Assembly (NCBI RefSeq): GCF_008831285.2
Contig: NC_045147.1
Location: forward strand, 10,853,427 to 10,917,426
Direction of reading: 5' to 3'
DNA: 64,000 nucleotides
From: Nymphaea colorata
Taxonomy: Eukaryota > Streptophyta > Magnoliopsida > Nymphaeales > Nymphaeaceae
Made by a program: the position numbers and the translations under genes. Positions 46,701 to 57,951 of this stretch are shown here, in pieces. How positions within the stretch are numbered: position 1 is the first letter of the stretch; each line of letters opens with the position of its first letter. The notes under the pieces are model-generated. The model was not told the origin of the DNA. It made no database searches and saw only the letters and a list, made by a program, of their open reading frames with translations.

Positions 46701-47132
46701 GGAGAGTGCAGGCTGAGAGAGAGCGTGAAGGATGCGTGGGAGGAAGAGGGCGTGCATAGAGAGAGGGCAAGCAAAGAGGGCTCGAACAGTGGGGAGAGGG
46801 CTCGAGCAGAGAGCATGGAAGGAGAGAGTGTGAGGGAGAGAAGGCTGGCAGAAAGGGGAATAACACGAGAGAGAGAGGAAGAGACAGAAAGAGAGACCAC
46901 TGGTTTACCTGAGCGCCGCCATCGCTGCCGTCGACTTCCATCGCCACTGCACTGACCTCCGCCTTCCTCAGATCTGCGTTGTGGTCGTAGCAAAGCGAGA
47001 GACGAAGAGGGGAAACGAGGGAGACGAGGGAAAGACGAGGGAGAGGACGACGACGTCGGGCTCCCACGCTGCTGGATTCGGGTCCGGGTCTGGACCCGAT
47101 CCGGCCCACCTACAAAAACAACGAGTGTTACA
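43745..47132. mobile_element. Solo-LTR-like insertion inside copia-2
   Basis: 3,388 bp, beginning TGTCACACCCCAACC and ending GAGTGTTACA. It is flanked by GAACC (43740-43744) and TAACC (47133-47137), a 4/5 target duplication. Removing it rejoins the copia-2 frame. TGTCACACCCC is a common start of plant (often gypsy-type) LTRs. It lacks gag-pol coding. It has imperfect repeats (about 45165-45310 and 45420-45575) with a shared CTATGCAATTATCATTCTAT block, and a purine-rich stretch at 46.6-47.0 kb. It may be a solo LTR left by recombination or a noncoding element; orientation is not determined. Confidence 0.75.
45165..45575. repeat. Two imperfect tandem blocks in the solo LTR
   Basis: Blocks of about 150 bp at 45165-45310 and 45420-45575, each with CTTAGCCAAA, GAGAGTAGT, CTATGCAATTATCATTCTAT and GGGGTCGAGGAGACACTCGA. 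Confidence 0.75.
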
Positions 47133-48350
47133 TAACCAAATCCCAATTCAAACCAATTAGAAAATTCCATTAGACAATCCACTCGTCCTACCAGACCACC
47201 AAAAAAATTTAGTGACTATTATATCTTACAACAAACGAAAACCATTTCATGGACCAATACTTGTCATTCGAAAATCTGCCCATTCACTATAAATCATATA
47301 TCCTAAATACCTACTCCCAAAATGAACCAAAAACTTTTGAGGAGGCAAAATCTGATCCAAATTGGCATAATGCAATGGAAGAAGAACTTGCGGCATTGAA
47401 AAAAAATCAAACATGGGATCTAGTTCCTCTACCGGATGGCAAGAAGCTGGTTGGATGTAAGTGGGTCTACCTTTGCCAATGACAGGTGATGATATTGATT
47501 TTATACCACGCGTCAAATACTATCTTAATCAGCTGTTTGAAATCAAATATTTGGGGATATTAAGATTATTCTTAGGAATTGAAGTTGCACACTCAAACAA
47601 AGGAGTCTTCCTTTGCCAAAAGAAGTATACGTTAGATCTATTGAAAGAAACAGGATGTTTGGGTGTGAAACCAGCAGAGACACCTCTTGAAGTCAATTAT
47701 AAATTAAAGAAAGATGAAGAAGAACTCATCAAGAATATTCAAAGCTTTTAGAAACTCATCGGTAAGCTCATATATTTAACTGTTATATGACCAGACATAT
47801 CATATGTTGTAAGTCTTATCAGTCAGTTTATGCACTCTCCTAGATCATCTCATATTGAAGCTGCTCATAAAATCTTGAGATATTTGAAAAGATGCCATAG
47901 AAAAAGAATTTTAATGAAACATGATCTGCCACTAGATGTTGTGGGTTATAATGATGCAGACTGGGCAGAGGATCCAAACGACCGAAGATCTACTTCTGGT
48001 TTTGCACCTTCATTGGAGGAAATATTGTAACTTGGAGAAGCAAAAAACAATCTGTAGTTGCTCGAACAATTGCTGAAACAGAATACAGAGCTATGGCTGG
48101 ATGTACATGTGAACTGGTGTGAATTAAAGTGTTTTTGAAGGATATAAATATTGACGTGCGGGACTCTATAAAGCTTATATGTGACAATATGGTCTCAATC
48201 TATATTGGGACAAATCCGGTCTTTCACAAAGAACCAAACACATTGAAATTGACTGTCACTTCGTTAGAGAGAAGATTCAAGAAGGAACTATCGAAACTTG
48301 TCTTGTTAAAAGTGAAAATCAATTGGCCGATATTTTCACCAAGAGCCTAG
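47133..48350 (+). pseudogene. copia-2 reverse transcriptase/RNase H remnant with central deletion
   Basis: The pol linker resumes after the insertion. The RT N-terminus (47249-47480) reads WHNAMEEELAALKKNQTWDL and VGCKWVY. It jumps directly to a C-terminal RT stretch (LPMTGDDIDFI, then FEIKYLGILRLFLGIEVAHS), so the RT core including the YVDD catalytic loop is deleted. RNase H follows (GYNDADWAEDPNDRRSTSGF, then AETEYRAMAGCTCELV) with several stops. It cannot encode a working enzyme. Confidence 0.87.
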
Positions 48351-48410
48351 CACGAGAGAAGCATCAAAGCATTGTAAACAAGTTGGGACAGATTGATATC
48401 TGTCATCCAA

Positions 48411-48422
48411 CTTGAGGGGGAC
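48411..48422 (+). promoter_or_regulatory. copia-2 polypurine tract
   Basis: CTTGAGGGGGAC directly before the 3' LTR. Confidence 0.75.
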
Positions 48423-48424
48423 AT

Positions 48425-48746
48425 TGTTGTGAGATTTGTAGATGAAGATTGGTGCTGCCCAAAATACCAAATCAACTATATTCTGCTGTTACGACGTGAT
48501 TGTGCATAATCAAGAGAGAAAGAAAGAAATCTTCTCTAATTTTTTGGAAAGACTAGATAACCGCTCTCTTGGTTATCATCTCATTCAAAATGTATAAAAA
48601 CCCTCTTTCTCTCTTGGATTGTAAGCATGAGAAGATAAATAAAATAGCACCCTTCTTCTTCCTCTGTGGACGTAGGCCAGAGTGCCGAACCAAATAAATC
48701 TGCTGTTCCTTTTTCTATTGTTGCTTCTACCTCATGTTTTTGAACA
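48425..48746 (+). repeat. copia-2 3' LTR
   Basis: 322 bp with TG...CA ends. Similar to the 5' LTR apart from the missing tandem block and scattered substitutions. Confidence 0.88.
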
Positions 48747-50640
48747 CTTTACGGCTTGCTCCCGAGTGACAATCGGGTGTTTGGGAGATGGAAATGAAGG
48801 GGGTGCCAGAGGGAGACACCAAAAGGACGGAAGGTTCCTCCGAAATCCAATAGACAAGGATCGGTGAAGGGTACCTCATTTTGTGTCATGAAACAAGGGG
48901 CAGAGTAGGGATGCGTTGGGTCGGGATGACGTTTATCACCATTGGCAACTCCGTTGTGATTGGTGGGAGTTACTTGACTGTCGTAGGGTGATCGTAGCCG
49001 CAAGAATACGCCCGATATAAAACCACGTCGCTGGATATTTGCCACCATATTTCTATTGTCTATTGATGAAGAGAACCAAGCCTTCAAATGTCGAGCGTTA
49101 CGGAGTTTTTGGATGGAAGAAGAAATACAGATCGGAGAAGGTGATTTATTAGCAAAGAGCCGACAAATGGGTCACTGGAAAACCCTCTGAACTTTTAGAC
49201 TTCAGAGATGGAATACGAGTTGGTCGAAAAAAGCCTCTTTTCAATTGAGTTCCCGGCTTTTATCATGCAAGGAAGAGGACGACGGCTTGGCTGGTTTCGC
49301 TCGTTAGTTTCGCTCAAACAAAACCGGCTCAGCTGGTTGGCGCTCACGTGCTTTCTGATGCGAGCCACCAACCGCCGACTCGGTTCGATAGCCGAATCTG
49401 GCCTGTCGAACCGGGTCGATCTAAATGACTCGCTCGGGTTTTGGTGTGGACCCGGGTTATTGGCCGATTCAAATAAAAGTATATCTAGGACCCATGCCAG
49501 ATCCCAAAATAACCAACTACCTGATCTAGGCGTCATCCCTCCTCGGATCGTGGTTGACAAAACTTGCGGGTCCGACCCACATTTACAATCACCGGACCCA
49601 TGTCCATTGACCCCGTTTCGGCCTGCCTCGCGCTGCTGTGTCCTTTGCCTCACGACATGTCCCGCTACATAGTTGAACGTGTCTCCCTCGGAAGTTCGCT
49701 GGTCGTGTCCCGAGCGTGTCTTGCCATCTTATCCCCAGCAGCTTGGCGTGTCCCGCTCCATAGAAGTCATGTCCCATCTTCACAAAGACAGCCGAGCTTC
49801 TTTCGGCCGCGGCTGGCCATGCCTGCGATCGTCTGTCAGCCGCCTCAGCCACTTCGGCCCATCTGTGCTAGGCCGTCTCGCCAGCCCTTGGTCAAGGCTA
49901 TTGGCTGCCTCTGTCCTCTCATGATGGCTGTTTGCAGCCATGCGTAGCCGCAGCGGCTTGCTTCTTGTTGTTGTGGCTGGGGCTGGCTTGGCAACCACCT
50001 TCAATATGCCCAGGAGTGTCCCTCGTATTGTGGCAGATGCTCTCATCTGTGCTTGGCCGAGGTTTGTTGAGTGGTCTTTGCTGTGCTGATCAGTAGCACA
50101 CCCTCGCGGCCGGCCGCGACATTGTGGAGACCTTGATCGCTGCTGGCTGAAACTGCTGCAGCCCCTTGGCCAAGACTGGTCGTGATAAAGGTTTCGGTCC
50201 ATGTCTATAACCGGCACGGGTCCTTGACTGCTTGGACAAGGCCCAATAGGGCCCAAATTCCATCATTGACCGCCCTCCCCTGGCCACGAATGGGGTGGTT
50301 ACGGCCATTTCGGCCGCGTGGGGTTTGGCCATAACACCCAGAATTCTTTCCTAAGGGGGGCGGAAACAAAGTTTCAAAATTTTCACATGAGCCAAATATC
50401 ATTTTTCAAAATTTTTATATAAGACAAATAAAATTTTTTAAAATTTACATGTAAATTAAAAAAAATGAGGTGGGGCGAGGGCCCATGTGGGCCCCCCTTG
50501 GCTCGGCCCCCCAACCGGGCCGGCCCGATGTCCCTTTTTTGGAGGTCGATCTAGGGCCTAAGTCAGGCCGAGAAACAGGTATCCGCCGACGTCCGACCCA
50601 GTGCGCAGCCTTAGTCAGGTATTCACTTCCTTGATTTGTA
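48747..50640. other. GC-rich repeat-derived DNA right of copia-2
   Basis: Overlapping ORFs of up to 154-158 codons on both strands (for example 49208-49672 + and 49780-50256 -) with no domain I recognise and arginine/serine/proline-rich composition. This looks like noncoding transposon DNA. An AT-rich bridge at 50340-50460 is followed by a GGCCC-rich palindromic stretch to about 50600. Confidence 0.45.
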
Positions 50641-53452
50641 AAAATTAAGCCTTTGACAAACGCCCCAAAAGTTTATCAATTTAATGGATGTCGCTCCATT
50701 TTTGTTCATATTGCTTCAATACTGCTTGTAAAAGACTTGCCCATGGTGGGCTTCAGTGGCCAATACCTAGATCAATCGGCGACGTTTCTAAAAGCATGTT
50801 AGAAATAAGTTTAGCACAACTAGTTTTGGTACTGGTGCCAAACATAAGTGCTCAACATGGTTTTAGAATTAGTGCCGATGGATTTTTGGTCTCAAATTTC
50901 ACAGCGATGACCGAGGAGGCCACACTAGACCATCAAAAGTTTCATTGTTAAAAATTTAACATAATTTTAACAACTTAAGTTTATCTTAAAATAAATACTG
51001 CTTAAGTTTATCTTGAAATTTCAACATAATTTTAAATTTAAACGATTTATACTCGAGCTGAAGCTTCGCTCGACTCATATATTGTTTGCTTCAACTTGGC
51101 TTAAGAGGTCATAGAAGATAGACTATGTCAACGGTCGGCTTACTTAAGCTCACATATTGAAATTTAACTGAACTTCAGCATGCAGGTTCAAGCTTCAGCT
51201 GCGGATAGATAACACTTTAGCTTGACTCCAGCTTGATAAGAAGCTAAATAATAGTCGAGTCCACTGGACTCGGATCCAGCTTTATAAGGGCCAAATGGGA
51301 CTTAAGTCGAGCCCTATGAGTTGAGTTTGTTTGACTCATTGAACGCCCCTAATTGTACATTAGACTACTTGAGTTTAATCTAGATGAGCTTCCAACTCAT
51401 GAGTGCTTGCTACTGACACATCTCTAGACCCTGTGGGTAATTCTTTTGCACACCCGACATCACAATTGTATGTCCATCTGTACCAAAATTTGTGATAATG
51501 ATTCAAGATTATTTAATTTTTGAAAATAAACATATATACCTTATGAACTTTTCATCAACTAAACTAACAGCATTTTTTCATCTGACAACTTGTGAAAAGG
51601 TATATTTGTTTACCTTCGTCAAAATTTATTAACATAACCCAAGTTATTACTAGGCCTGGGTGTTGAGCCGGGCCGCCGCCGGGTACCCGGTACCCAGCCC
51701 GATCAGGCCTGGGTTTGGGTTGAAAAATCGGGTCCGCCGATGGTGCGGCCGTTAGCCATTTAAAAATATTTTGTTTAATTTTTTAATTTAATAATATGTA
51801 TTTTATTATTAAAAAATAAATTTTACATTGTAAAAACTTATTTTATAATTTAAAATTAATTTTTTATTGTCAAACGGGCCGGGCCCGATTTTCGGGTCCG
51901 ACTGGCCAACCTGGGCCGAGTTTTACCCAGCCAGCCCGGGGACAACATGAGCAAAATAGAGTTTAAACAAGTTGAGATCATATGACCTGAACTGGAAGTC
52001 GAGCCCGAGTTGGCTCAACTTCTATTGACTTGTACATCAATAGATTTGGCCGTGAGTCGGTGAGCAAAACGACGTCACAGAGGTGGTACCTGCTTTCTTG
52101 CAAAAAAAGTAATTTAAATACGAGTGGCTGATGATGAACTTGTGCTTCCTTTTGTCAAGCAATCAAGGACGAACTGCACGAATTAACCATTAATAACGCG
52201 CGGTTGTCAACTTTCTGGAACAAGTCCAGTACTATCATTTTTTTACAAAGCTTCATTTGTTAAAGGATCTGTTACGTCGGAGCAGATGTCATGAGTACAT
52301 GGTCTTCAGTATGAGTTGAGTTTCAAATTAATTAGTGACGCAACTCAGACTGAGTTGGGCTTTCTGCCTAACTACGCGAGAGGGAGGGTGAGAGAGATGG
52401 TTTCGTGTGCTACCGTTCATTTATGGCTGTTTGTCACGAACAGTGAGAAAACCTGAAATACGAATTTTTTAAATTTTAAAATTAAAGGGGCTCTCAAAGC
52501 AATTCATATGCGCTGGTGTAGGCCACAAGTACCCCTCCAGTGGAGGATGTGAGAGTGTGCTTGGTTGAAATGAATCAAAACTTTGTTTTTATGTTTTCTT
52601 TCTTAGAGACAATTTGAAGGTTGGTTTTAGTTTTTCCTTATTAAAGGACAAGGTGTGTATAAGACATTGTTGCTTATGATAATTGGGTACCATATCGGCC
52701 GGGAGCAGAGGCTGGTGTGGGCACTGTGTGGGCAGTTGCCAACCCATTCTCAAGAAAAATGTTTATATTTATATTGATATTTCAAGATAATTTTTCTCAT
52801 TTACATATTGATGCCCCTTAAAAATTTTAAATTTTACTACTAATACCCCTTAACCAGAATTTTTGGCTCCGAAGAAGATTCTGGTTTCAACCCTCTTGAA
52901 AGTAGAGGTAAATCTCGTAACCTAATCTTCGCTACTGAGATTTAGTGGGACTTTTATCCCAGCTCTCTTCATCTTAAAAGCGTATACAATGACATGACAA
53001 GCGGTTAGGGGCCGTTTGGTAATGGAAACGATGATATACTGTTTCATATATCTGCCCTAAAGCTTGAGGCAGATTCATGGATACACTCTACACATTTCTC
53101 TTTTATTTTCTAAAACAAAAACATAATGCTTTTCTAAAACAAAAACATAATGCCTTTAGAGCACGCATTCTATAAGCATGTGTCCTAAGAATGGGCAGAT
53201 CGTTCTGTGCTCAAGACAAGTGATCAGAGCATTAAATAATGATCCAGACACGATGACAACAGTATTACTCTCGAGGAGGTTATATGTTTGGGCCTTCATC
53301 ATACCTAAGAGGGGATGTTTGGGCCCTGAGGTTTCAAATGATCAAAATGTCTTTCTTAAAAAAAAAAAAAAAGGAACCATCGAAGAATAAGAATAAAGTG
53401 AGAATTCTTTTAGAAGATAAAAATACCCTTAATACAATGACAGAGTTAAAAA
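50641..53452. other. AT-rich intergenic DNA with old repeat remnants
   Basis: No supported gene. About 51040-51360 is rich in GAGTCGAG/AGCTCGA motifs and ends like a hAT-type element (CATTGAACGCCCCTA). About 51650-51960 has GGGCCGG-rich ends around an AT-rich core, also hAT-like, but I find no target duplication. A possible MITE begins at about 53008 (GGGGCCGTTTGGTAATGG). Confidence 0.4.
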
Positions 53453-53680
53453 ATGGTGCGGTTGGGCTAGATAGAGGTGTTGACTGTATCTCAAGGGGAG
53501 ATCAGGAAGTCTTGTATGTTTGTTAATTAAGGCAGTTAAAGAAAAAGGTGGTTGATTTATTCATTCTTGTTATAGGTGTCATGGTGGAAAGTGTCCATTC
53601 GACTATTTGTGTGGCTCCAACTGCAATTAATTCTAGTTATTTAATAAAGAAGAGCTCAAACTTCTTGTTATTTAAAGCTA
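53453..53680 (+). pseudogene. Peroxidase 3'-end remnant
   Basis: 26 codons read MVRLG, stop, [19 protein letters not shown], stop: the last part of a class III peroxidase like genes 1-6, with an in-frame stop and Gly-to-Val change. It continues into a recognisable 3' UTR with AATAAA at 53643-53648. Nothing upstream resembles the rest of the gene. Confidence 0.85.
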
Positions 53681-53699
53681 TATGTTGGTTGCGAAGTTG

Positions 53700-53701
<2 letters not shown>

Positions 53702-53763
<62 letters not shown>

Positions 53764-53766
53764 TAT
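53702..53766. repeat. (TA)n microsatellite
   Basis: About 65 bp of TA with one G interruption, immediately behind the peroxidase remnant. Confidence 0.9.
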
Positions 53767-54764
53767 TGAGAGAGAGGGGAGAGAGAGAGATTGGTAAAAA
53801 CCAGACCCATTGGTTTTCTGTTAAAAAACTATCTAAACTGAAATAGAAGCATCTTAATGTGTTTATAAAATCTATTTTGATATAAAACATGCTTTGATTT
53901 AAGTTGTTTTAATGGAAAATGTTGATTTTTTTTACTTCAGTGTCATGGGGGCTGTTCATTTTTTCTTATTATAAAAACACCACTAAAGTCTAACAAGTAG
54001 TCAACTTACTGTATGTTTCAAATCATTATTCTTAAGATCATATCAATAAAGTTAGATTGTATAGAAAAAACATTTTTAAAAATCAAAATCAAAAGATATG
54101 GTTTTTATCCTGGACCTAAGTATCTGGCTTCTACAAATCATTATATATATATATATATCCTGTGGTTTTGGGTGAATAGGAGTTGAACAACAACCCATTG
54201 CTCCAAAAAGAAGACAAGACTCATCCATTCTCCTTACTTGTAGGACGCTAGTCCATGTCAAGACCTTTGTAGGTACAATACACCCTTACTAAAGTGTTAT
54301 GTTCACACCTATTATGATTCTTCAAGTAGCACCCTTAAGAATTTAAATATTAGTTAGTTGAGGATACTTATTTTACCGCTGGACGACAATGGACTTGCAT
54401 TTGGTTGTCAATCTACTCCAATTAATACTCTAATAGCACATGATATATATTTCAAAATAAAAAAATATAGACGGAACTAAAAAAACGATGAACTGTTTTC
54501 CTGGAGTTGCTTACACTTGTTGAGTGTATTCAATTGTAATTAGGTTATCGTTATAATGTTTCAACAGTACAAAAATACCACTTTTTATTGATTTCTCATC
54601 TTAATTCGTTGCTTAAAGACATCTTCTTAATGCATGCTTAAAATCTCAATATTAACAAATAAGGACCCACATATCAACATTCATTTATAAGGATATAAAT
54701 GAAGAGACTATTTGCCAAGCAAATTTTAGTCTTGATTTTTCTCATTTTCACTTGTAGCTTTGAA
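53767..54764. other. AT-rich intergenic DNA
   Basis: I see no gene, repeat or signal that I can support here. Confidence 0.4.
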
Positions 54765-54906
54765 CACTGCCGTTCGGTTGATCGAAGCCAAAAAAGATTA
54801 AGTAGGTTTTCTACTTACAAATGGAAAAAGACTGTCACTGCCGTTCGGTTGATCGAAGCCAAAAAAGATTAAGTAGGTTTTCTACTTACAAATGGAAAAA
54901 GACTGT
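54765..54906. repeat. Perfect 71-bp tandem duplication
   Basis: Two adjacent identical 71-bp units (54765-54835 and 54836-54906), each starting CACTGCCGTTCGGTTGATCG and ending GAAAAAGACTGT. Confidence 0.92.
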
Positions 54907-55260
54907 AGGGTCTGGAAACTATCAATTGCTGATGGAAGAGCACAAAAGTCACCAGCTTTAGTGGAAATTTTGGTAATCCTGATCTCTAATGTATTCTAAG
55001 AAAAGTAGAAATCCTCTGCAACAACACAGCAAGTATGCAAGAAGACTCACATACCAACATAATAAATAAACAACCATGGTTCTCAGGAAAAACACTTTCA
55101 CTGACGCTAAGTTAAATTTGTACCGATTTGCACAATGGCCGTCTGTAAAAACTGAATTTTACTGACGTTCTTGTATCACTAGTCGGTGAGGACTTATTTT
55201 CAGCGGCATTTGCCCTAAAACGTTGGTAAAAAGCATCTTCACCAACGTCCAATTTTTTCC
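54907..55260 (+). repeat. Diverged copy of the peroxidase downstream flank
   Basis: Resembles 13232-13600 (and inverted 31250-31618): CTGGAAACTATCAATTGCTG, ATAATAAATAAACAACCATGG, CTTTCACTGACGC and the CACTA-like motifs. It lies 1.2 kb behind the peroxidase remnant in the same order as behind intact beta genes, so the remnant and this block probably belong to one decayed unit. Confidence 0.75.
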
Positions 55261-56194
55261 TCGCGTCGATGAATCCGTCCTGTTTTGTAGTGCCAATAAG
55301 AAAAACATGTTGGGATACTTTTCTTGTCCGTAACGCATTTCAATCTCCTCTCGCCGTTAGACCATTCATAGAGCCGACGGTGAGAAAATCCACGCATCGT
55401 ATTTCAAGTAGGTGGATAACAAGGGAACCATCTCCCAATAACTGGATAAAGGTACAACATGGTTACAAATATCGTTTTTGTATTTTTAAACGGCAATGTT
55501 TTTCTCGTGCATTATATGATGAAATTGACAAAAAGGGAAATAAGATAAACAAAAAAATTGAAATTGAAAAAATGAAAATAAATGTGAAACTAATAATGCA
55601 GCATCAAAAGAACAAGTAGATAAACAACAAAATAAAAATTAAAAATTGAAAACAAATAGATTGTCATTAGAAAAATGTGAAAAAGAACTAAGAAAAAAAA
55701 GGGAAACTATGTATGTTTAAATAGGTATGAATTGGTTCTTGTGGGCTCGGCTTAGTTAAACTTGGTTAAGCTCAAAAAAGAAAATATATAAAATACATTT
55801 TATAAAATTAACAAAAAAAGTAGATTGTTCAAATGGGTCTGTGTTTCATGTTCAAATCTATACGCTTCCTCTTTTTTTAAAACAATAAATTTTTTAATGA
55901 AATGCTTGGCTGGGCTTTAGGCGAATCGAGCAAGTTTTAAGAACTCAGCCAAGTTGAACTCGAGCTAATGAAATTGAGCTCGACTCAAGGTCGAGCGGAG
56001 TTAGAGTTTCTTTCAAAACACTGGAGTCGAGTTCGAGCTGGGCCAATTAGACTCGCACACACTGATGAACAACCCTACTTAGAATCACCTTAGGCCTCAA
56101 TATAGGAATGTCGACAAAAACTAACTCTTTATTTGAAAGAATGGAGCCACGCATTGGTGGAAGAAGAAACTTATTTTGTAGAAATGGTTGATGC
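55261..56194. other. AT-rich intergenic DNA with a hAT-like remnant
   Basis: No supported gene. About 55740-56080 has GGCTCGGCTTAG and GAGCTCGACTC motifs and ends GATGAACAACCCTA, like a decayed hAT2-type element. No target duplication was found. Confidence 0.4.
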
Positions 56195-56202
56195 AGGAGA
56201 TT

Positions 56203-57071
56203 AGAGCTGCGCATCTGGCCGGCCCAACAAGAAAAAAATGGCCGAATCTAAGCCTGTTAAGGCCATCGGGTCAACGCTCGTTTCTAACCGAGCCGGACCG
56301 GGCCTTTGACATATCGGACCTCGGGCTTGAGTTTATGCTCAAGCCCAACCCGATTACTTGTCGTAGAAGCTCTTTGAATTGTTAAGAAAGGCGGAGGATA
56401 AGGGTCTTGGTGAAGTGGAAAGCCAAGGGTTGAATGTCTCTCGCGAACTGGCGAGCAGCTCTTTCAACTGCTGCCGTCTCTCCTAATGGGCCAATGTCGA
56501 CGTCCTTCCTGTAACGCCGTTGGGTAAGACAGCTCCCTGTGTGAGTTCCATCGAGTGGACCAAGCCGCTACAGGCTTTCCATCCAAACGCAAAGCTTGAA
56601 AGCTGCTACAGGCAAAGCCCGTTGAAATCGATGACGATGGTAGTCATCCTTCTATGGTGGAAGAGGAAGACCGGCTTTCCGGCAGCGGAAGTGGCCGGAA
56701 GAAGAAGGCGCTCGATTTGAAAGGCAATTGGAGGCCGAAGGAAGCTTATGCATCTGTGGAAGCCTGGTTTTTCAGAGCTGATGGCGGAAGGGAGAGGAGA
56801 CACGTTCTGGCAGCCCGCTTACGGAGAAAACTGCCCACCAATTTCTGAGAGAGGATGATTTTGAATCTCCTGTTCCTCTCAAAATCTTTCACGTCGATAA
56901 CGGTAGCCTTGTTCACAAAAAATATCCTTCTTTTATGCTGTCACCACCATCGCCACCGGCTGCCTCCCGCTGCCACCAATGTTGAAAGTTGAAACAATGA
57001 AAAAGAAACCCTAACTTAAATTATCTTTTTTGAATACCAATACTCGGCAGCGGTCCAAGTGCCCAGGCTTA
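56203..57071. mobile_element. hAT1, copy 3
   Basis: 869 bp. The ends are TAGAGCTGCGCATCTGGCC and, on the other strand, TAAGCCTGGGCACTTGG. The flanks CAGGAGAT (56195-56202) and CAGATGAT (57072-57079) agree at 6/8. The interior contains the same captured stretch on the minus strand (RRMTTIVIDF), plus about 150 bp (56440-56610) not seen in copies 1 and 2. Confidence 0.75.
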
Positions 57072-57151
57072 CAGATGATATGGTGCACAGATGATATGGT
57101 GCCTGATTCCAACTTAAATGAAAGATGTGACGGAGGTAAGACAGTACTTTA

Positions 57152-57155
<4 letters not shown>

Positions 57156-57192
<37 letters not shown>
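57156..57192. repeat. (TA)n microsatellite
   Basis: About 37 bp of TA repeats. Confidence 0.9.
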
Positions 57193-57194
<2 letters not shown>

Positions 57195-57583
57195 CTTCGA
57201 CCATGAAATATCACCAAGTTAATAATTTTAAAAATGTGAAGCCTAATATTTCCGGGATGTTCCCGCACCAAAAGAAGAAAGGAGTCTTATTTGGAGGAAG
57301 AGTTTCTGTGCCATCAAGCAGCCGAGTCAGAGCCACCGCGTCAGCAGCGGGTGCGAGACCGGGGAGGAGCTTCGGATATATATTTTTTGTTCCTCTTTCC
57401 GTGTTCCTTCTTAACGTTACATATCTTTATTTATTATTAAATCACACTCACGCGAACTCCATTATTTAATAGCAGTACTTCGGATTTAGTCCATCCCAGA
57501 GAATTAGACCGAGCAGAATTAGACCGAGCAACTCTAGGCGGACTAGATCTGCCCGCCCGGTTTATTTGTCGGCTACAAGCAAT

Positions 57584-57624
<41 letters not shown>

Positions 57625-57870
57625 AAACTGCTATGAATTAATCCAAGCACGGTTGCCAAAGCAGCTAAGACATGGCCGCCAGAAAATAGCAATATTGGGA
57701 AGGACGCAAGCGTTTTGTTCTGGTCAAACCATGGCGCCAACAGGAATGAGAATAATATAAGTATTTTTTATTGAAACCGGCTGCTTGGACCAGTCTTGCT
57801 TCTGCCTCGTCTGTATCCCAAGGTCATAATTCCATTCTGTCGACTTCACGACGGCCATCTTCTTCCTCCT
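57193..57870. other. Upstream region of gene 7
   Basis: No supported gene. It contains a second (TA)n tract at 57586-57621. It is not obviously related to the spacers of units A-C, so gene 7 has its own promoter. Confidence 0.5.
57586..57621. repeat. (TA)n microsatellite upstream of gene 7
   Basis: About 36 bp of TA repeats, 250 bp upstream of the TATA box. Confidence 0.9.
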
Positions 57871-57878
57871 TATAAATA
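57871..57878 (+). promoter_or_regulatory. TATA box of gene 7
   Basis: TATAAATA 81 bp upstream of the ATG. Confidence 0.75.
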
Positions 57879-57951
57879 GTTTAGGGCGCACACGCCTACT
57901 CCACACTGCAAAACACCACGTAAAGTACACCACCACCCATCAACTCCAAGT

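Larger units (their letters stand above)
40205..48746 (+). mobile_element. copia-2: Ty1/copia retrotransposon with a nested insertion
   Basis: 8,542 bp including a nested 3.39-kb insertion. The LTRs begin TGTTG(C/T)GAGATTTGT and end CATGTTTTT(A/G)AACA. The flanks CTTCA (40200-40204) and CTTTA (48747-48751) are a 4/5 target duplication. A perfect primer site and a GAGGGGG polypurine tract are present. Gag to RNase H are in copia order but interrupted by stops, a protease-site change and a large internal deletion. Confidence 0.92.

Noticed and set aside
46585-47182. 174- and 191-codon ORFs at the end of the solo LTR
   Set aside because: They arise from a GAGAGG-rich tract, overlap each other in different frames and show no domain.
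49195-50402. ORFs of 150-160 codons on both strands
   Set aside because: GC-rich repeat DNA gives long chance ORFs on both strands. No domain, promoter or splice pattern supports any of them.
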